Below are positions 34,955 through 45,002 of a stretch of DNA of 64,000 nucleotides, one piece after another. The first letter of the stretch is position 1. Every line of letters starts with the position of its first letter. The stretch is from an uncultured Mollicutes bacterium. Lineage in GTDB: Bacteria; Bacillota_I; Bacilli_A; RFN20; CAG-288. A model generated the notes under the pieces. It was given only the letters and a program-made list of their open reading frames with translations. It searched no databases and was not told the DNA's origin. Location of the stretch: assembly GCA_900539865.1 (NCBI GenBank), contig UQDS01000007.1, forward strand, positions 22,092 through 86,091. Reading direction: 5' to 3'. The position numbers and the translations under genes are program-made.

Positions 34955-35122
34955 CTAATTGAATGATTTTAGTTTTCTATAGAAAGTACCTCTAGTCAAT
35001 CTAGATAAGGTTATAGCTTCAACACTTGTTATTTCTTTATTTCTATATCTCCTAACAATTTCATCAAAACAATCAGGAATAGGGGTGGCAGGTCTACCAA
35101 ATATTGATATGCACACTAAAAT
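34955..35122 (-). pseudogene. C-terminal remnant of a serine site-specific recombinase
   Basis: 56 open codons between two stops. The translation contains IFGRPATPIPDCFDEIVRR and ITSVEAITLSRLTRGTFYRK. A GRPxxPIPDxF segment followed by the EIT-x-x-EA / L-x-R-x-TFYR helix-turn-helix is the C-terminal DNA-binding end of resolvase/invertase-type recombinases. No catalytic domain remains. Confidence 0.7.
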
Positions 35123-35241
35123 CTAGACAATACAAAAAGCAGTGGACACTAGAGGTTAGATATGCTTGATAACTTCAATATTATCTTTCACCGCAGTAGT
35201 TAATTATAAAATTACAAGAAAAGAGAAATAAAAAAGTATTT

Positions 35242-36651
35242 TTACTCTAATTCAAAAGAGATAATATCTATTTTTCCGGCTAGAATTTCAATCGTTATAA
35301 TATCTTTTTTGTTACCAGTAAGAAAAACTCGCCCATCTTTGTTTAGAACATGATCATTGACAGAAACAATACCATTGCCTTCATAGTTTAATCTAAGAGA
35401 TTTCGTGTTTGATAAATCAAAATATTTGTAGATTGCTTTTGTACCTTTCGTCAAATCTTTCAACAGCGGTTTTCCTTCTTGTTCAGTTATTCTTGGTTTC
35501 GTTTGTTGTTTTCCCACACCCATTCTTATTCTTCTTTTTGTGATCAAATTGCAACATAAAGTTGCGGAATAAAGATCTTTACCAGGCAATGGTTTTTTAT
35601 CCATTCCTTGTGTAGTCATCTCCACTTGCTTTATAAATCCATCTTCACTTATCTCAATTGGTTCTGCACAAGCTTGACGGGAATAGTCAGTGTTATTTGT
35701 CGCTCGATGATAGAATACATAATATTGTCCGTTGATACACTCGATTCCACCATGGATTGTGCTGGAATTGTTTTTTCTTATCTTATTTCCTTTATAACCT
35801 AGGTCACTATTGGAAATAATTACGCCGCGAAAAGTAAAGTCACGATCAGGATATTTACTGGTAGCATAGGCTAATTCGTTATTTTCGTTGGAGGAATAAA
35901 CTAGATAATATAAGTCCCCGATTTTTCTAATCGATGGAGCTTCATAAAATGGATGCTTATATAATTCGCTGTTGAAAGGCGCTGTTGTTTTGCTGTCTAA
36001 AACTGCTTTTGGTTTATCTTTCACCGTCAACATATCATCTTCTAATTCTACAAATGCATAAGATAAAATACTTGGTTTGGTCTCTTTTACAATTTTCTTG
36101 TTGCGGTGGCAGAGCTTTGAAAGGACAAGATTGTAAAGAGGTTTTAGAAGTCTATTTCTAAAGTCTAATCCTAATCCCCAACCATAATATAAATAGATTC
36201 TTCCCTTATCATTTATCACGGCGGGATCATTGGTGAGAAAATCTAAAATAACTTCACCTTTTTTGTTTCTTATATCACCTAAATAGTTAAACGGTCCCTC
36301 TGGTGTGTTGGAAACAGCAACAGAAAGAGGGCCAAAAGGCGTGGTGTTTTGTCCGCTGGCAAAATAATATAAGTAATACTTACCGTCGTTTCCTCTTACA
36401 CAATCAGGGGCATAATAATCTACCAATTTACCCTCTTTTGAACGGGGATCTTGTTCTTTTCTATAAGATACTCCATGAAATGTCCAGTTGCTCAAATCGT
36501 TTATAGGAGCTGAATAAACGACATAATCTTGCACACAAAATCTCTTGCTATTTGCTTTGTCATGACTGCCATAGAGATAAACGCGATCGCCAAAAACATG
36601 AGGTTCTCCGTCGGGGATATATTCAGTTAATGGTAAAAAGGGATTTGACAT
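35242..36651 (-). CDS. GH43 beta-xylosidase/arabinofuranosidase
   Basis: 469 residues. A five-bladed propeller: catalytic base Asp in IPDGEPHVF (residue 14), pKa-modulating Asp in YYAPDCVRG near 80 and acid Glu in FYEAPSIRKIGD near 238. HGGIEC near 300 is another conserved spot. The last 100 residues form a small beta-rich domain resembling part of a CBM6-like module. Inverting removal of xylose or arabinose from oligosaccharides in the cytoplasm (no signal peptide). Last gene of the operon, four bases after the GH39 stop, RBS GGAG inside the GH39 end. Confidence 0.93.
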   Translation of the reverse strand: MSNPFLPLTEYIPDGEPHVFGDRVYLYGSHDKANSKRFCVQDYVVYSAPINDLSNWTFHGVSYRKEQDPRSKEGKLVDYYAPDCVRGNDGKYYLYYFASGQNTTPFGPLSVAVSNTPEGPFNYLGDIRNKKGEVILDFLTNDPAVINDKGRIYLYYGWGLGLDFRNRLLKPLYNLVLSKLCHRNKKIVKETKPSILSYAFVELEDDMLTVKDKPKAVLDSKTTAPFNSELYKHPFYEAPSIRKIGDLYYLVYSSNENNELAYATSKYPDRDFTFRGVIISNSDLGYKGNKIRKNNSSTIHGGIECINGQYYVFYHRATNNTDYSRQACAEPIEISEDGFIKQVEMTTQGMDKKPLPGKDLYSATLCCNLITKRRIRMGVGKQQTKPRITEQEGKPLLKDLTKGTKAIYKYFDLSNTKSLRLNYEGNGIVSVNDHVLNKDGRVFLTGNKKDIITIEILAGKIDIISFELE

Positions 36652-36655
36652 TCAA

Positions 36656-38197
36656 TTACTCCAATTCAATTGTTAATAACGCGACATCGTTAGTGTGCAT
36701 CTTGAGAGAAACAAGACCTGTATCGTTCTGGTTTTCAAAAGATAATAACTCCCTTTTTAATCTGGTCTTTTCTTTTATGTCTAACACTTGTTGTTTGCTT
36801 AAATTATTTGGTTTACCAAGAGCAATCCATTCTTGTTTGGGATTGCAGTGGTCGTCATCTATTCTTTCAATGCTGACGGATTTAATGTTTGAATTAATGG
36901 AAATCTCAATTTGATGGACATCATTTAATCTAGGATCGTTGTTTTGAGGAGTGAGTAAGATTTGCAAAGAGTTCTCTTTTTTAAACACGCCGTATTCTAC
37001 TTCTTTAAATTCTCTAAAACCAATATTTAATCGTTCTTCATATAATTTTGAAAGCAACTTAAAAGCCCAAAAATTTGGCTTGGGAATGCCATCGTTAGTT
37101 AAAATACCAAAACCACCAATAAAAGGTTTGTTCAATTGAATTTGTTCTTCGAACAAGTCCGATAAACACCAAAACATATAGCCTTGGAATTTATTGTTTA
37201 AATCAAGAACGGATTTTGTGACAAACGCAGCGGAATATTTCTCATCATGAATAGGAGCTGCAAATATGGCCATGGAATTCCATTCTGAGATATAAACAGG
37301 TAAATCACCTACTTTCTTTACCAATTCATCGTCCATTTTTGTTAAAGCATCTTTTGTGACTCTAGCTGCTTTATCTGGATAGAAAAACATTTTTCCTAAA
37401 GTCTCTGTTAAATCACTCTTGTTTTTTACTGCTTTGTTCATCGTTTTGAAAATAGCAAAGTAATTGGCAGGTGTAATCATATTTCCAAAGGCATCACCGG
37501 GATAATGATGTGTAGAAATAAAATCAAGTGGCACCTTATTACTTTTACAAAACTGAAGAAATTCATCAATCCATTTACATGCGCTGGTGGATGGTCCACC
37601 GACTTGAATTCGATCATCCACGGATTTAATCGCTCTTGCTGTTACTTCATATAATTTAAAATAATCTTTTTGTTTATTGTGGAAAAAGCCTTTTAAATCC
37701 GGTTCATTCCAAACTTCAAATTTCCATGATTCCACTTCTTCTTGTCCATATCTATTTAGAAGAAATTTGACAAAAGATTGGATGTAGTCATTCCACATCT
37801 CATAAGACTTAGGTATGGAAGTGCAATTTTTATAATGTAGACCATAAGTCTTCTTTTTTGCAAGTTGTGTGGGCATAAAAGAAAGTTCTACAAATGGTTT
37901 CACACCTGCAGAAAGAAGATTGTCATAAACATGACCACATTGTCTAAAATTTATGTCGCCTACTTGATGTCCTCCAGGCATCGGTGAAAACGTACATAAA
38001 TCGCTGATAGTCCACATGTCATCATCAAAAATACCATGGAATCTCAAGGATTTAATTCCGAGTTCATCATGAGCAAACTTGAGTTGCTCTACCATGTCTG
38101 AACGGTGAAATTGACATGCGTGATCTGCGCCTAATCCTTCTTGCCAAGAATAATCCGTTTTTTTTCTGGAAGCGTTAATATCAATATCAATTTTCAT
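36656..38197 (-). CDS. GH39 beta-xylosidase
   Basis: 513 residues, normal for GH39. The TIM barrel has SLRFHGIFDDD near residue 50, acid/base Glu in EVWNEPD near 165, THHYPGD near 225 and nucleophile Glu in YISEWNS near 304. C-terminal beta-sandwich. Retaining release of xylose from xylo-oligosaccharides; intracellular. AGAGGT before the ATG, 16 bases after the transporter gene. Together with GH43 in the same operon this points to arabinoxylan or xylan side-chain breakdown. Confidence 0.94.
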   Translation of the reverse strand: MKIDIDINASRKKTDYSWQEGLGADHACQFHRSDMVEQLKFAHDELGIKSLRFHGIFDDDMWTISDLCTFSPMPGGHQVGDINFRQCGHVYDNLLSAGVKPFVELSFMPTQLAKKKTYGLHYKNCTSIPKSYEMWNDYIQSFVKFLLNRYGQEEVESWKFEVWNEPDLKGFFHNKQKDYFKLYEVTARAIKSVDDRIQVGGPSTSACKWIDEFLQFCKSNKVPLDFISTHHYPGDAFGNMITPANYFAIFKTMNKAVKNKSDLTETLGKMFFYPDKAARVTKDALTKMDDELVKKVGDLPVYISEWNSMAIFAAPIHDEKYSAAFVTKSVLDLNNKFQGYMFWCLSDLFEEQIQLNKPFIGGFGILTNDGIPKPNFWAFKLLSKLYEERLNIGFREFKEVEYGVFKKENSLQILLTPQNNDPRLNDVHQIEISINSNIKSVSIERIDDDHCNPKQEWIALGKPNNLSKQQVLDIKEKTRLKRELLSFENQNDTGLVSLKMHTNDVALLTIELE

Positions 38198-38213
38198 GAT
38201 AGTACCTCTAAGA

Positions 38214-39938
38214 TTATTGTTTCTTTTTCTTCGCTAATTTTTTGGCGGCTTTCTCTTCTCTTTTTCTTTGTTTCATAGCTTCTTTTGCTAAATATTTTTG
38301 ATTCTCTACTTCAAAATCGAGACCTTTTTTATTGCAGTGATCTTTCAAATCAAGGATACGGTTTTCTTCTCTTTCTATTCTCAATTTTTCTTCTTCTTGT
38401 TGCGCGAGAATCTCGGGATCGATCCATTCTTTACCTTCAGCCAAGCACTTTTCTTTTTTTCTAGCTATAATTTGCTGGTTAATTTGTGACATCTTCTTCT
38501 CTACATCAACAAATGGTAACGTCACTATTGCTAAAACGGCTAGAATCACATCGAAGAGATAGAAACTCATAACGATGAAGTTGATGACTTCATTTGAAGG
38601 GGTAACGCCTTCCGCGTCAACAAAACCGCGTTGCAATAATCCGGATTCATATCCGCCTGCAAAAGGAGCGTAAATGATGTTTTGGATAGCAAATACAATA
38701 CCTGTGCCAATTAATCCTTCTAATCTATAACCGGTTTTTGCTTCAATGCTGTCAAAGGCATAATAAAGAAGAGTGATAAACACGTAAGAATTTGGAATCA
38801 TACCTAAATTGCGTAAGAATCCAGCACCGATAGCGATATACATGTTAGAAGGGAAAATCCATCCTAATACAGATCCTACTAAAACACAGATATAGCCAGC
38901 AATAGTTACATTTTTAATGCCGAATTTCTTTGCTAAAGGATATATAGCAATTGCACCAATTCCGACAGGAAAACCAGCAGCAATCATATATAACGTATAC
39001 ATGATTGGATTATTCTCACCATCTAAAAGAAATTTGATATAAAAATATTGAACATTACCACCTTTGAAATAATCACAAATACCAATCATCGTCATGATTA
39101 AGGTGACAATGACAAAATATTTATTTGTGAAGAGGGCCTTTAGCTGTTTGCTGATGGGTATTTTATTGACGTTTTCTTCTCCATCGTCTTTTGTATCGTC
39201 TTCAATAATTCTTTCTTTGGTGTAATAAAATTCCATGAAGATCAGCGGGATGGAGACGACAGACAAGGATATCATCAAAATAGCGTAACCATTGATGTCT
39301 TTTTCTAACCAAAATGGCAACACGACATTGTTGACTAATAAGCCGATGATGATACCAGAAATAATAGTCCAACTGACTTTTCTAACAAAATTAAGTTGAT
39401 ATTTTTCCTTAGGAGAACGCGTTGAAACGGAAACGATATTGTCTCGGAAAATATTAAAGTATGTCACTGTCAAAACGTGATAAGTGATGAAGATTGTGAA
39501 AAAATAGATCCAATAATTTTCGCCCATGGTTGAACCAGGGAATAAGAAAATCATAAAGCCACAGGCTAAAGTAATAAAACCAAAAATTAAGTAAAGAGGG
39601 CGGAAACGTCCGTATTTTGACTTACTTTTAGAAATGATAAATGAAATTAACAAACCAGATGCCACAGAAACAAGTCTAACTACAGTCATGATTATTTCGT
39701 AGATGTTTCCCATTTGTTTGATGGCATCAACATTTTCCGGCCCATAAATAAGTCCGGTTTGTTGTGTGAAGAATTTCTCCACAAGTGCGGCGATAGTATT
39801 GACCACAAAAATCAAACCTAACGGGCCAATTAAGTGGCCTAAAATTTTTTCTTTTTTTGAAACCGTTCTTGTTTGAATTTTGCTGTCGAAGAATTTGGAA
39901 TCAAATAAACTTCTTCTTTCCTTTTTTGCTTGCTCCAT
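38214..39938 (-). CDS. GPH-family (MFS) sugar:cation symporter with charged C-terminal tail
   Basis: About 574 residues. The ATG at 39,938 is chosen because GGGGAG lies ten bases upstream; an earlier ATG lies inside the GH1 gene. Twelve hydrophobic segments in residues 25-460. The GPH loop has SKSKYGRFRPLY. From about residue 465 the tail is charged and helical, with GKEWIDPE and KKGLDFEVE, matching the tail of the transporter at 6,057-7,928, then a Lys-rich end. Imports the (arabino)xylo-oligosaccharide digested by the co-encoded hydrolases. Overlaps the GH1 stop region by coupling distance. Confidence 0.93.
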   Translation of the reverse strand: MEQAKKERRSLFDSKFFDSKIQTRTVSKKEKILGHLIGPLGLIFVVNTIAALVEKFFTQQTGLIYGPENVDAIKQMGNIYEIIMTVVRLVSVASGLLISFIISKSKSKYGRFRPLYLIFGFITLACGFMIFLFPGSTMGENYWIYFFTIFITYHVLTVTYFNIFRDNIVSVSTRSPKEKYQLNFVRKVSWTIISGIIIGLLVNNVVLPFWLEKDINGYAILMISLSVVSIPLIFMEFYYTKERIIEDDTKDDGEENVNKIPISKQLKALFTNKYFVIVTLIMTMIGICDYFKGGNVQYFYIKFLLDGENNPIMYTLYMIAAGFPVGIGAIAIYPLAKKFGIKNVTIAGYICVLVGSVLGWIFPSNMYIAIGAGFLRNLGMIPNSYVFITLLYYAFDSIEAKTGYRLEGLIGTGIVFAIQNIIYAPFAGGYESGLLQRGFVDAEGVTPSNEVINFIVMSFYLFDVILAVLAIVTLPFVDVEKKMSQINQQIIARKKEKCLAEGKEWIDPEILAQQEEEKLRIEREENRILDLKDHCNKKGLDFEVENQKYLAKEAMKQRKREEKAAKKLAKKKKQ

Positions 39939-39939
39939 A

Positions 39940-41253
39940 TTATAAATTCTCCCCATTTGTTCTTATGATTTCGCTATAGTGATAACCGGATTTTTTGATT
40001 GTTCTTTCATATGTTTGATAATTGACGTAAACCAAACCAAATCTTGGTTTATAACCTCTTTCCCACTCGAAGTTATCTAATAATGACCAATAGTGATATC
40101 CAAAGATAGGTATTCCATCATCAATTGCTCTTTTGACTTGGAAAATATATTCATCCATGAACATAATGCGATCGTCATCGTTTACTTTTTCATCGACCAC
40201 TTTATCATAGGCTGCCATACCGTTTTCTGTAATCAATAGAGGAAGTTGATATCTTTCATATAAGAATCTTGCCGTCCAATAGAGCGATCGACCATCAATG
40301 ACCCAGCCCATGACAGTGGTGCGATATTTGGATAAATCGATTTTCTTAATTCCCCAAGTGGAGTAATTCATCGCCGTATAATTATTAAAGGCAATGAAAT
40401 CAAAATCAGTTTGGATAGATTTAGCAAACTTATCACTGATATGATAGATGAGATAACCAGATGCTCCTTTTCCCAAAATTACAGGATCAAAATATAATCT
40501 ATTATTCATTAAACCATTGCCAGTTTCAAAAGATTTATCCCTTGCTTTTTCAATGCTTTGTGGATCATTTTCATCTTCAGGTATATATGCTCCAGCGCCC
40601 CAGGATAAACCGACTTTGGGAACTTTTTTTGCATATTTTCTGATTGTATCAACAGAAACTTTATTTGCTTTCATAAAGTTTCTTAATAGGCGATTAAACC
40701 GGAAAACGACGCGATTGTAAGGTGCGTGAATGCAAGTGAGATGTGCATTCATTAAAAAGCACTGCGGTTCATTAAAAGTCAACCAATAAGTTACTCGATC
40801 CGATAAAGCTTCGACCACTATTTTGGTATATTCTTCAAACAGAGGGACGATTTTTTCGTTTAACCATCCCTTGTATTTGCTTTGAATCCACTGCGGTAAA
40901 TCCCAGTGATACAAGGTGATAATCGGCTCAATCCCCGCTTGTAACAATTCATCTACTAAACTGCTATAAAAAGCGATACCTTTCTCATTGATTTTTCCTT
41001 CTTCTGGCATAATTCTTGGCCAAGAGATAGAGAAACGATAGGATTTAACACCGAGTTTCTTCATGATAGCTACATCTTCTTTATAGCGGTGATAATGGTC
41101 ACAAGCATTATGACAATTTTCACCAGTTTTAATTTTCTTTTCTTTCGCTACATCCCAAATGCTAGGTGCTTTCCCATCTTCTAAATACGCGCCTTCAATT
41201 TGTGCTGCTGCGGTAGATACACCCCACAAAAAGTCTTTAGGAAATCCTTTCAT
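39940..41253 (-). CDS. GH1 beta-glucosidase
   Basis: About 437 residues. Start MKGFPKDFLWGVST at 41,253; GAGGAG lies ten bases upstream. Hallmarks: FLWGVSTAAAQIEGA at the N-terminus, acid/base Glu in TFNEPQ near residue 161, nucleophile Glu in LLITENGMA near 341 and WSLLDNFEWERGY near 390. The loop after DNFEW contains no clear phospho-sugar Ser-x-x-Lys signature, so a plain beta-glycosidase acting on unphosphorylated sugar from the GPH symporter is more likely than a 6-phospho enzyme. Overlaps the GH2 gene by 17 bases. Confidence 0.93.
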   Translation of the reverse strand: MKGFPKDFLWGVSTAAAQIEGAYLEDGKAPSIWDVAKEKKIKTGENCHNACDHYHRYKEDVAIMKKLGVKSYRFSISWPRIMPEEGKINEKGIAFYSSLVDELLQAGIEPIITLYHWDLPQWIQSKYKGWLNEKIVPLFEEYTKIVVEALSDRVTYWLTFNEPQCFLMNAHLTCIHAPYNRVVFRFNRLLRNFMKANKVSVDTIRKYAKKVPKVGLSWGAGAYIPEDENDPQSIEKARDKSFETGNGLMNNRLYFDPVILGKGASGYLIYHISDKFAKSIQTDFDFIAFNNYTAMNYSTWGIKKIDLSKYRTTVMGWVIDGRSLYWTARFLYERYQLPLLITENGMAAYDKVVDEKVNDDDRIMFMDEYIFQVKRAIDDGIPIFGYHYWSLLDNFEWERGYKPRFGLVYVNYQTYERTIKKSGYHYSEIIRTNGENL

Positions 41254-43588
41254 AATCATTTTTCTCCTCAATGTCTATTTCTATTTCAACTCTTTTGATA
41301 TTCTTACCACGGAAACTAACAAAGCCCTTGCCAGCGTTATTAGAAGTGATAGCAAAACCAAGTTGTCCGCGGTAAGCATGATGTTGATATGAAAGATAAT
41401 CTTCTTTATTGTTTGATAATCCGCTTCCAAATGCCAGTAGAGTTAAATTGTTACTCAGTTCTATTTGAATCGCATCTTCATAGCAAGGCAATCGTTGATT
41501 GTCATTATTTCTTATTTCAAGATTACCAAAGATAATCTCGTTCTTTTTAAAATCAATATGCGTTGTAGATATATCGACATGGATGTGTGGATGATCGTCC
41601 TTCGAAGATAATATCGAGTACATTATTTCTTCTTTATCTTTGGAAAGTGCGATTGCTTTTAACGTACCTTTTTCATGTTTTCCTTTAAATATTGCGACGC
41701 AATTTTTAACTTTTTTTATGCCCAAACATTTTCCGTTTTGCAAAAGCTTAATATAGGGAGCGGCAGAATATACTTCTACTATCATCTTCTTCCCTTCATA
41801 TCCTTGGAAGTTATAGCTTTCAATGGCATTTGTCATTTTCCACGCGGAAACTTTTGGAGTTTCACGATAATGATTTACGGGTCTCAAAGCGATAACAGGC
41901 TCCTTTTTTAATCCCCAAATCACTTGTAGATAAGACAATTGTGCTGTCTTATTTCCTATTAAATCAAAGGCACCAGAACCATAAGTTAGAGGAAGACCAC
42001 CATAGGAGTAGTAAGTCCAATCCCCAAAACCAGCTTCACCCAAATAATCAAATCCCACCCAGATGAAATCACCTACAATCGTTGGTATTTCCTTCATTTT
42101 GAGATAATTATAAGGCGCATCCTGAATAAACGTCTCTGTTCCAATCATCAAACGATTTGGATATTTTTTACTGTCAATTTCGTATCGGGAGGAACCATAG
42201 TTCAAACCGAGGATATCAAGTCTACTCGCAATGTTAGATGCGATTTTATCCGCCCTTTTACTTTTAGATACAAGAAAAATTATTTTGCCTAATTTTTGTG
42301 TCCAATAATTAAAGAATGCAGATCCGCTCTTTTTGTTTTTCCTATGCTTATTCTCTTTTAAAGGAATTGGTTCATATTTCTTTTTATCCTTGTAAATACC
42401 GAAACCTAATTGCTCGTAGACACAGACTAATAAGTTGATTCCACAAGTTACTTTTCGGGAAGGATCTAATTCGTGGCATAACTTTACCATCTCAGCTAAG
42501 GTATCCAGACCACTTTGATGAGCAACTTCACTGACTTCGTTTCCCAAAGAATAAGCGATAATGGACGGATGATTAAAGTCTTTATTAATCATACTGGTGA
42601 TATCTTTTGTATATTCTTCTTTTGAAAAATCCCTCGCGTGGTCATGATAGTTTTTAGGAATATACCATCCATCATATAATTCGTCGATGAGATAAACACC
42701 ATAGTGATCGCAAGCTTCTAAAATATACCTTGAAGCGGGATTATGAGCGCTTCTAAGCGCATTAAATCCAGCTTCTTTTAACAATTTTACTTTATGGAAT
42801 TCAATTTCTTTATATGAATTAGCCCCTAATATTCCATTGTCAGAATGTAAACACGCTCCTCTTAATTTCGTCAATTTTCCATTGATAAACAAACCTTTTG
42901 CTTCTATAAACTCTACTTGTCTTATACCAAAAGAAACAGATTCTTCATCTTTGGATGTTTTAATGATTGCCTTATATAAATACGGATCAAATTCGCTCCA
43001 TAAGTGGGGCTTTTTGAGAATGATATCTCCCGAATTACCTTTATAAACACAGGTTCCTGTTTGATCTAAAATAACAATAGTTGCTTCTTCTTTTGCAGCA
43101 ATATCAATGTTGATTAATCCCTTTTGATAATCAATGGTTCTTATTTTAGTATGATAAATTTGTTTTTCTTTTTTTATAATCAAGGAGACAGGACGATAAA
43201 TTCCACTGCCAGTGTAGAATCGGGCGTTGGGAGTAAGTGAATTATCCACGAAAACTTCTAAAATATTGTTTTCTTTTATTTGATGAGAGATATCAATTTC
43301 AAACTCGCCGAAACCATACTTGTTCTTGAAGACTTCTACACCGTTTAATCTGATAGTAGCATTTCGATAAACACCCTCAAATCGCAAGCCAAAATATTCA
43401 TTATCTTCTTTATCTAGATAAAATTCTTTTTTATAAATATATTTTCCGCCAGGATAAAAACCAGACTCTTCACCACTTGCACATTCCTTATACCGCTTTT
43501 CATGTATCATTGCGTCATAAGGAAGCTGAATAGATAGGGATGAATTCCTCGTTTCTAAAACCCAATCTCTTGAAAAATCTAATTCCAC
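41237..43588 (-). CDS. GH2 beta-galactosidase/glycosidase
   Basis: 783 residues with a GTG start after AGAGGC. N-terminal sugar-binding jelly roll (GSGIYRPV near residue 125), Ig-like domain, then TIM barrel: LRGACLHSDNG near 245, NALRSAHNPAS near 275, acid/base Glu in YSLGNEVSE near 349 and nucleophile Glu in MIGTETF near 484. The C-terminal part has further beta-domains. The missing large lacZ-type C-terminal domain and the compact size fit the short GH2 group (beta-galactosidase, beta-xylosidase or mannosidase). First gene of the second glycan operon; divergent from AraC. Confidence 0.93.
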   Translation of the reverse strand: MELDFSRDWVLETRNSSLSIQLPYDAMIHEKRYKECASGEESGFYPGGKYIYKKEFYLDKEDNEYFGLRFEGVYRNATIRLNGVEVFKNKYGFGEFEIDISHQIKENNILEVFVDNSLTPNARFYTGSGIYRPVSLIIKKEKQIYHTKIRTIDYQKGLINIDIAAKEEATIVILDQTGTCVYKGNSGDIILKKPHLWSEFDPYLYKAIIKTSKDEESVSFGIRQVEFIEAKGLFINGKLTKLRGACLHSDNGILGANSYKEIEFHKVKLLKEAGFNALRSAHNPASRYILEACDHYGVYLIDELYDGWYIPKNYHDHARDFSKEEYTKDITSMINKDFNHPSIIAYSLGNEVSEVAHQSGLDTLAEMVKLCHELDPSRKVTCGINLLVCVYEQLGFGIYKDKKKYEPIPLKENKHRKNKKSGSAFFNYWTQKLGKIIFLVSKSKRADKIASNIASRLDILGLNYGSSRYEIDSKKYPNRLMIGTETFIQDAPYNYLKMKEIPTIVGDFIWVGFDYLGEAGFGDWTYYSYGGLPLTYGSGAFDLIGNKTAQLSYLQVIWGLKKEPVIALRPVNHYRETPKVSAWKMTNAIESYNFQGYEGKKMIVEVYSAAPYIKLLQNGKCLGIKKVKNCVAIFKGKHEKGTLKAIALSKDKEEIMYSILSSKDDHPHIHVDISTTHIDFKKNEIIFGNLEIRNNDNQRLPCYEDAIQIELSNNLTLLAFGSGLSNNKEDYLSYQHHAYRGQLGFAITSNNAGKGFVSFRGKNIKRVEIEIDIEEKNDYERIS

Positions 43589-43632
43589 ACTTTGCCTCTT
43601 TTATATTTTCACATGATAAAGGGGCCTATTTA

Positions 43633-43661
43633 TTGTAAATTAGTTCTTTTTCTTGTAATAT
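43633..43661 (+). promoter_or_regulatory. Promoter placing the start site at the AraC start codon
   Basis: TTGTAA (43,633-43,638), 17 bases, TAATAT (43,656-43,661), then seven bases and ATG. No RBS is visible, so the mRNA is probably leaderless. Confidence 0.6.
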
Positions 43662-43668
43662 AGTACAC

Positions 43669-44856
43669 ATGATAGAGATTGAAACTTTAAAAGATTATTG
43701 CCAGTCATTTTATTCATCACACTATGTACCAATCACAATCATGGGCGAAGAACAAATCTCTTTTTCTTCCTTTTCAAGATTGAATGAAATATTAAATAAA
43801 GAGATTACGTCTTTTGATTTTGATAGTTTTCCTACCATTGTTAACACAAAAGAGATTGGCTCTTTTGGCATAATCAAAATTAATGATTTGAAATGTTTTA
43901 TCGTTGTTGGCCCTGTATTCGATCAACGGCCGAACAAAGAACAAATTATAAAATATTCTAAGAAATTGTTTTTTGAAAAAGAAACAATGGAACAATTATC
44001 TTATAACCTTTCTATGATTACAACATATACATATAATCAATTTATAAATCTCGTAAGTTTTATAAATTTTTCTTTGAATGGTAAACTTGTCAATCCACTA
44101 GAATTAGGCGGTTTTAATCAAGATGTTAAAGACGATATACAAATAACGGAAACCATTGGTAAAATTGATAATTTAAAGCAAGAACACGGCACCTATCTAT
44201 TTGAAAAACAACTTCTTTCATGTATTAAAGAAGGAGATATTCATAAGCTCAATCTTCTTTTTGAAAAAGCAATGAGTGGCTTTAACTATCAGATCGGAAC
44301 AGTTGGAGATAGTGAAATTAGGCAGGCAAAAAATGTCTGTATTGGTCTGCTTGCTTTGGTAGGAAAAACTGCTGCAATTGATGGTGGACTAAATATTGAA
44401 GAAGCTTATGATTTGATTGATTTATATTCGATAGAGTGCGAAAAGTGTTCTGATGTTGGACAAGTGATGAATCTTCAATATAATGCAATATATGATTTCA
44501 CTAAACGTATTGCGGAATCAAAAAAGCTCTTAAATTATTCGAAAGAAGTATGTATGGCAATAGGTTACATCAAGAAAAATATTTCCAAAGTAAAAGAGGT
44601 CATGGATGTTGTCAGTTATATTGGTGTATCACGTACGACTTTACTGACAAAGTTCAAGAAGGAAGTAGGTGAGAATTTGGGAAGTTATATCAACAATGAA
44701 AAATTAAAGGAAGCAAAAATACTTCTCAAGTATAGCGATAAATCTGTTTTAGAAATCAGTTTGGCATTAGGTTATTCAAGTCAATCATATTTTCAAAACT
44801 CCTTCAAGGAAGCTTTTGGAATCACACCGCGCGCATATCGTCTTGGAAAAGAGTAA
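43669..44856 (+). CDS. AraC-family transcriptional regulator of the GH2-GH43 operon
   Basis: 395 residues. The C-terminal double HTH has GVSRTTLLTKFKKEVG and YSSQSYFQNSFKEAFG. The N-terminal sensor region is of the same type as in the regulator at 10,482, including an MNLQYN segment before the HTH. It is divergent from the GH2 gene with 80 bases between the start codons, so both promoters overlap or abut; control of the whole operon is very likely. No ribosome binding site in front of the ATG; see the promoter entry. Confidence 0.92.
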   Translation: MIEIETLKDYCQSFYSSHYVPITIMGEEQISFSSFSRLNEILNKEITSFDFDSFPTIVNTKEIGSFGIIKINDLKCFIVVGPVFDQRPNKEQIIKYSKKLFFEKETMEQLSYNLSMITTYTYNQFINLVSFINFSLNGKLVNPLELGGFNQDVKDDIQITETIGKIDNLKQEHGTYLFEKQLLSCIKEGDIHKLNLLFEKAMSGFNYQIGTVGDSEIRQAKNVCIGLLALVGKTAAIDGGLNIEEAYDLIDLYSIECEKCSDVGQVMNLQYNAIYDFTKRIAESKKLLNYSKEVCMAIGYIKKNISKVKEVMDVVSYIGVSRTTLLTKFKKEVGENLGSYINNEKLKEAKILLKYSDKSVLEISLALGYSSQSYFQNSFKEAFGITPRAYRLGKE

Positions 44857-45002
44857 ACATTTAAATGAAATAATTTTGTTTCATACAAAAGAGTAGAATT
44901 TTGTTTATAAAACAAAGGGCTATTTTAATATAGAATATAAATAGTACCTTCTATTTTTGGTGAAAAACAAAGAAGAAAAGCAAAGATATTAAGAAAGACA
45001 AA

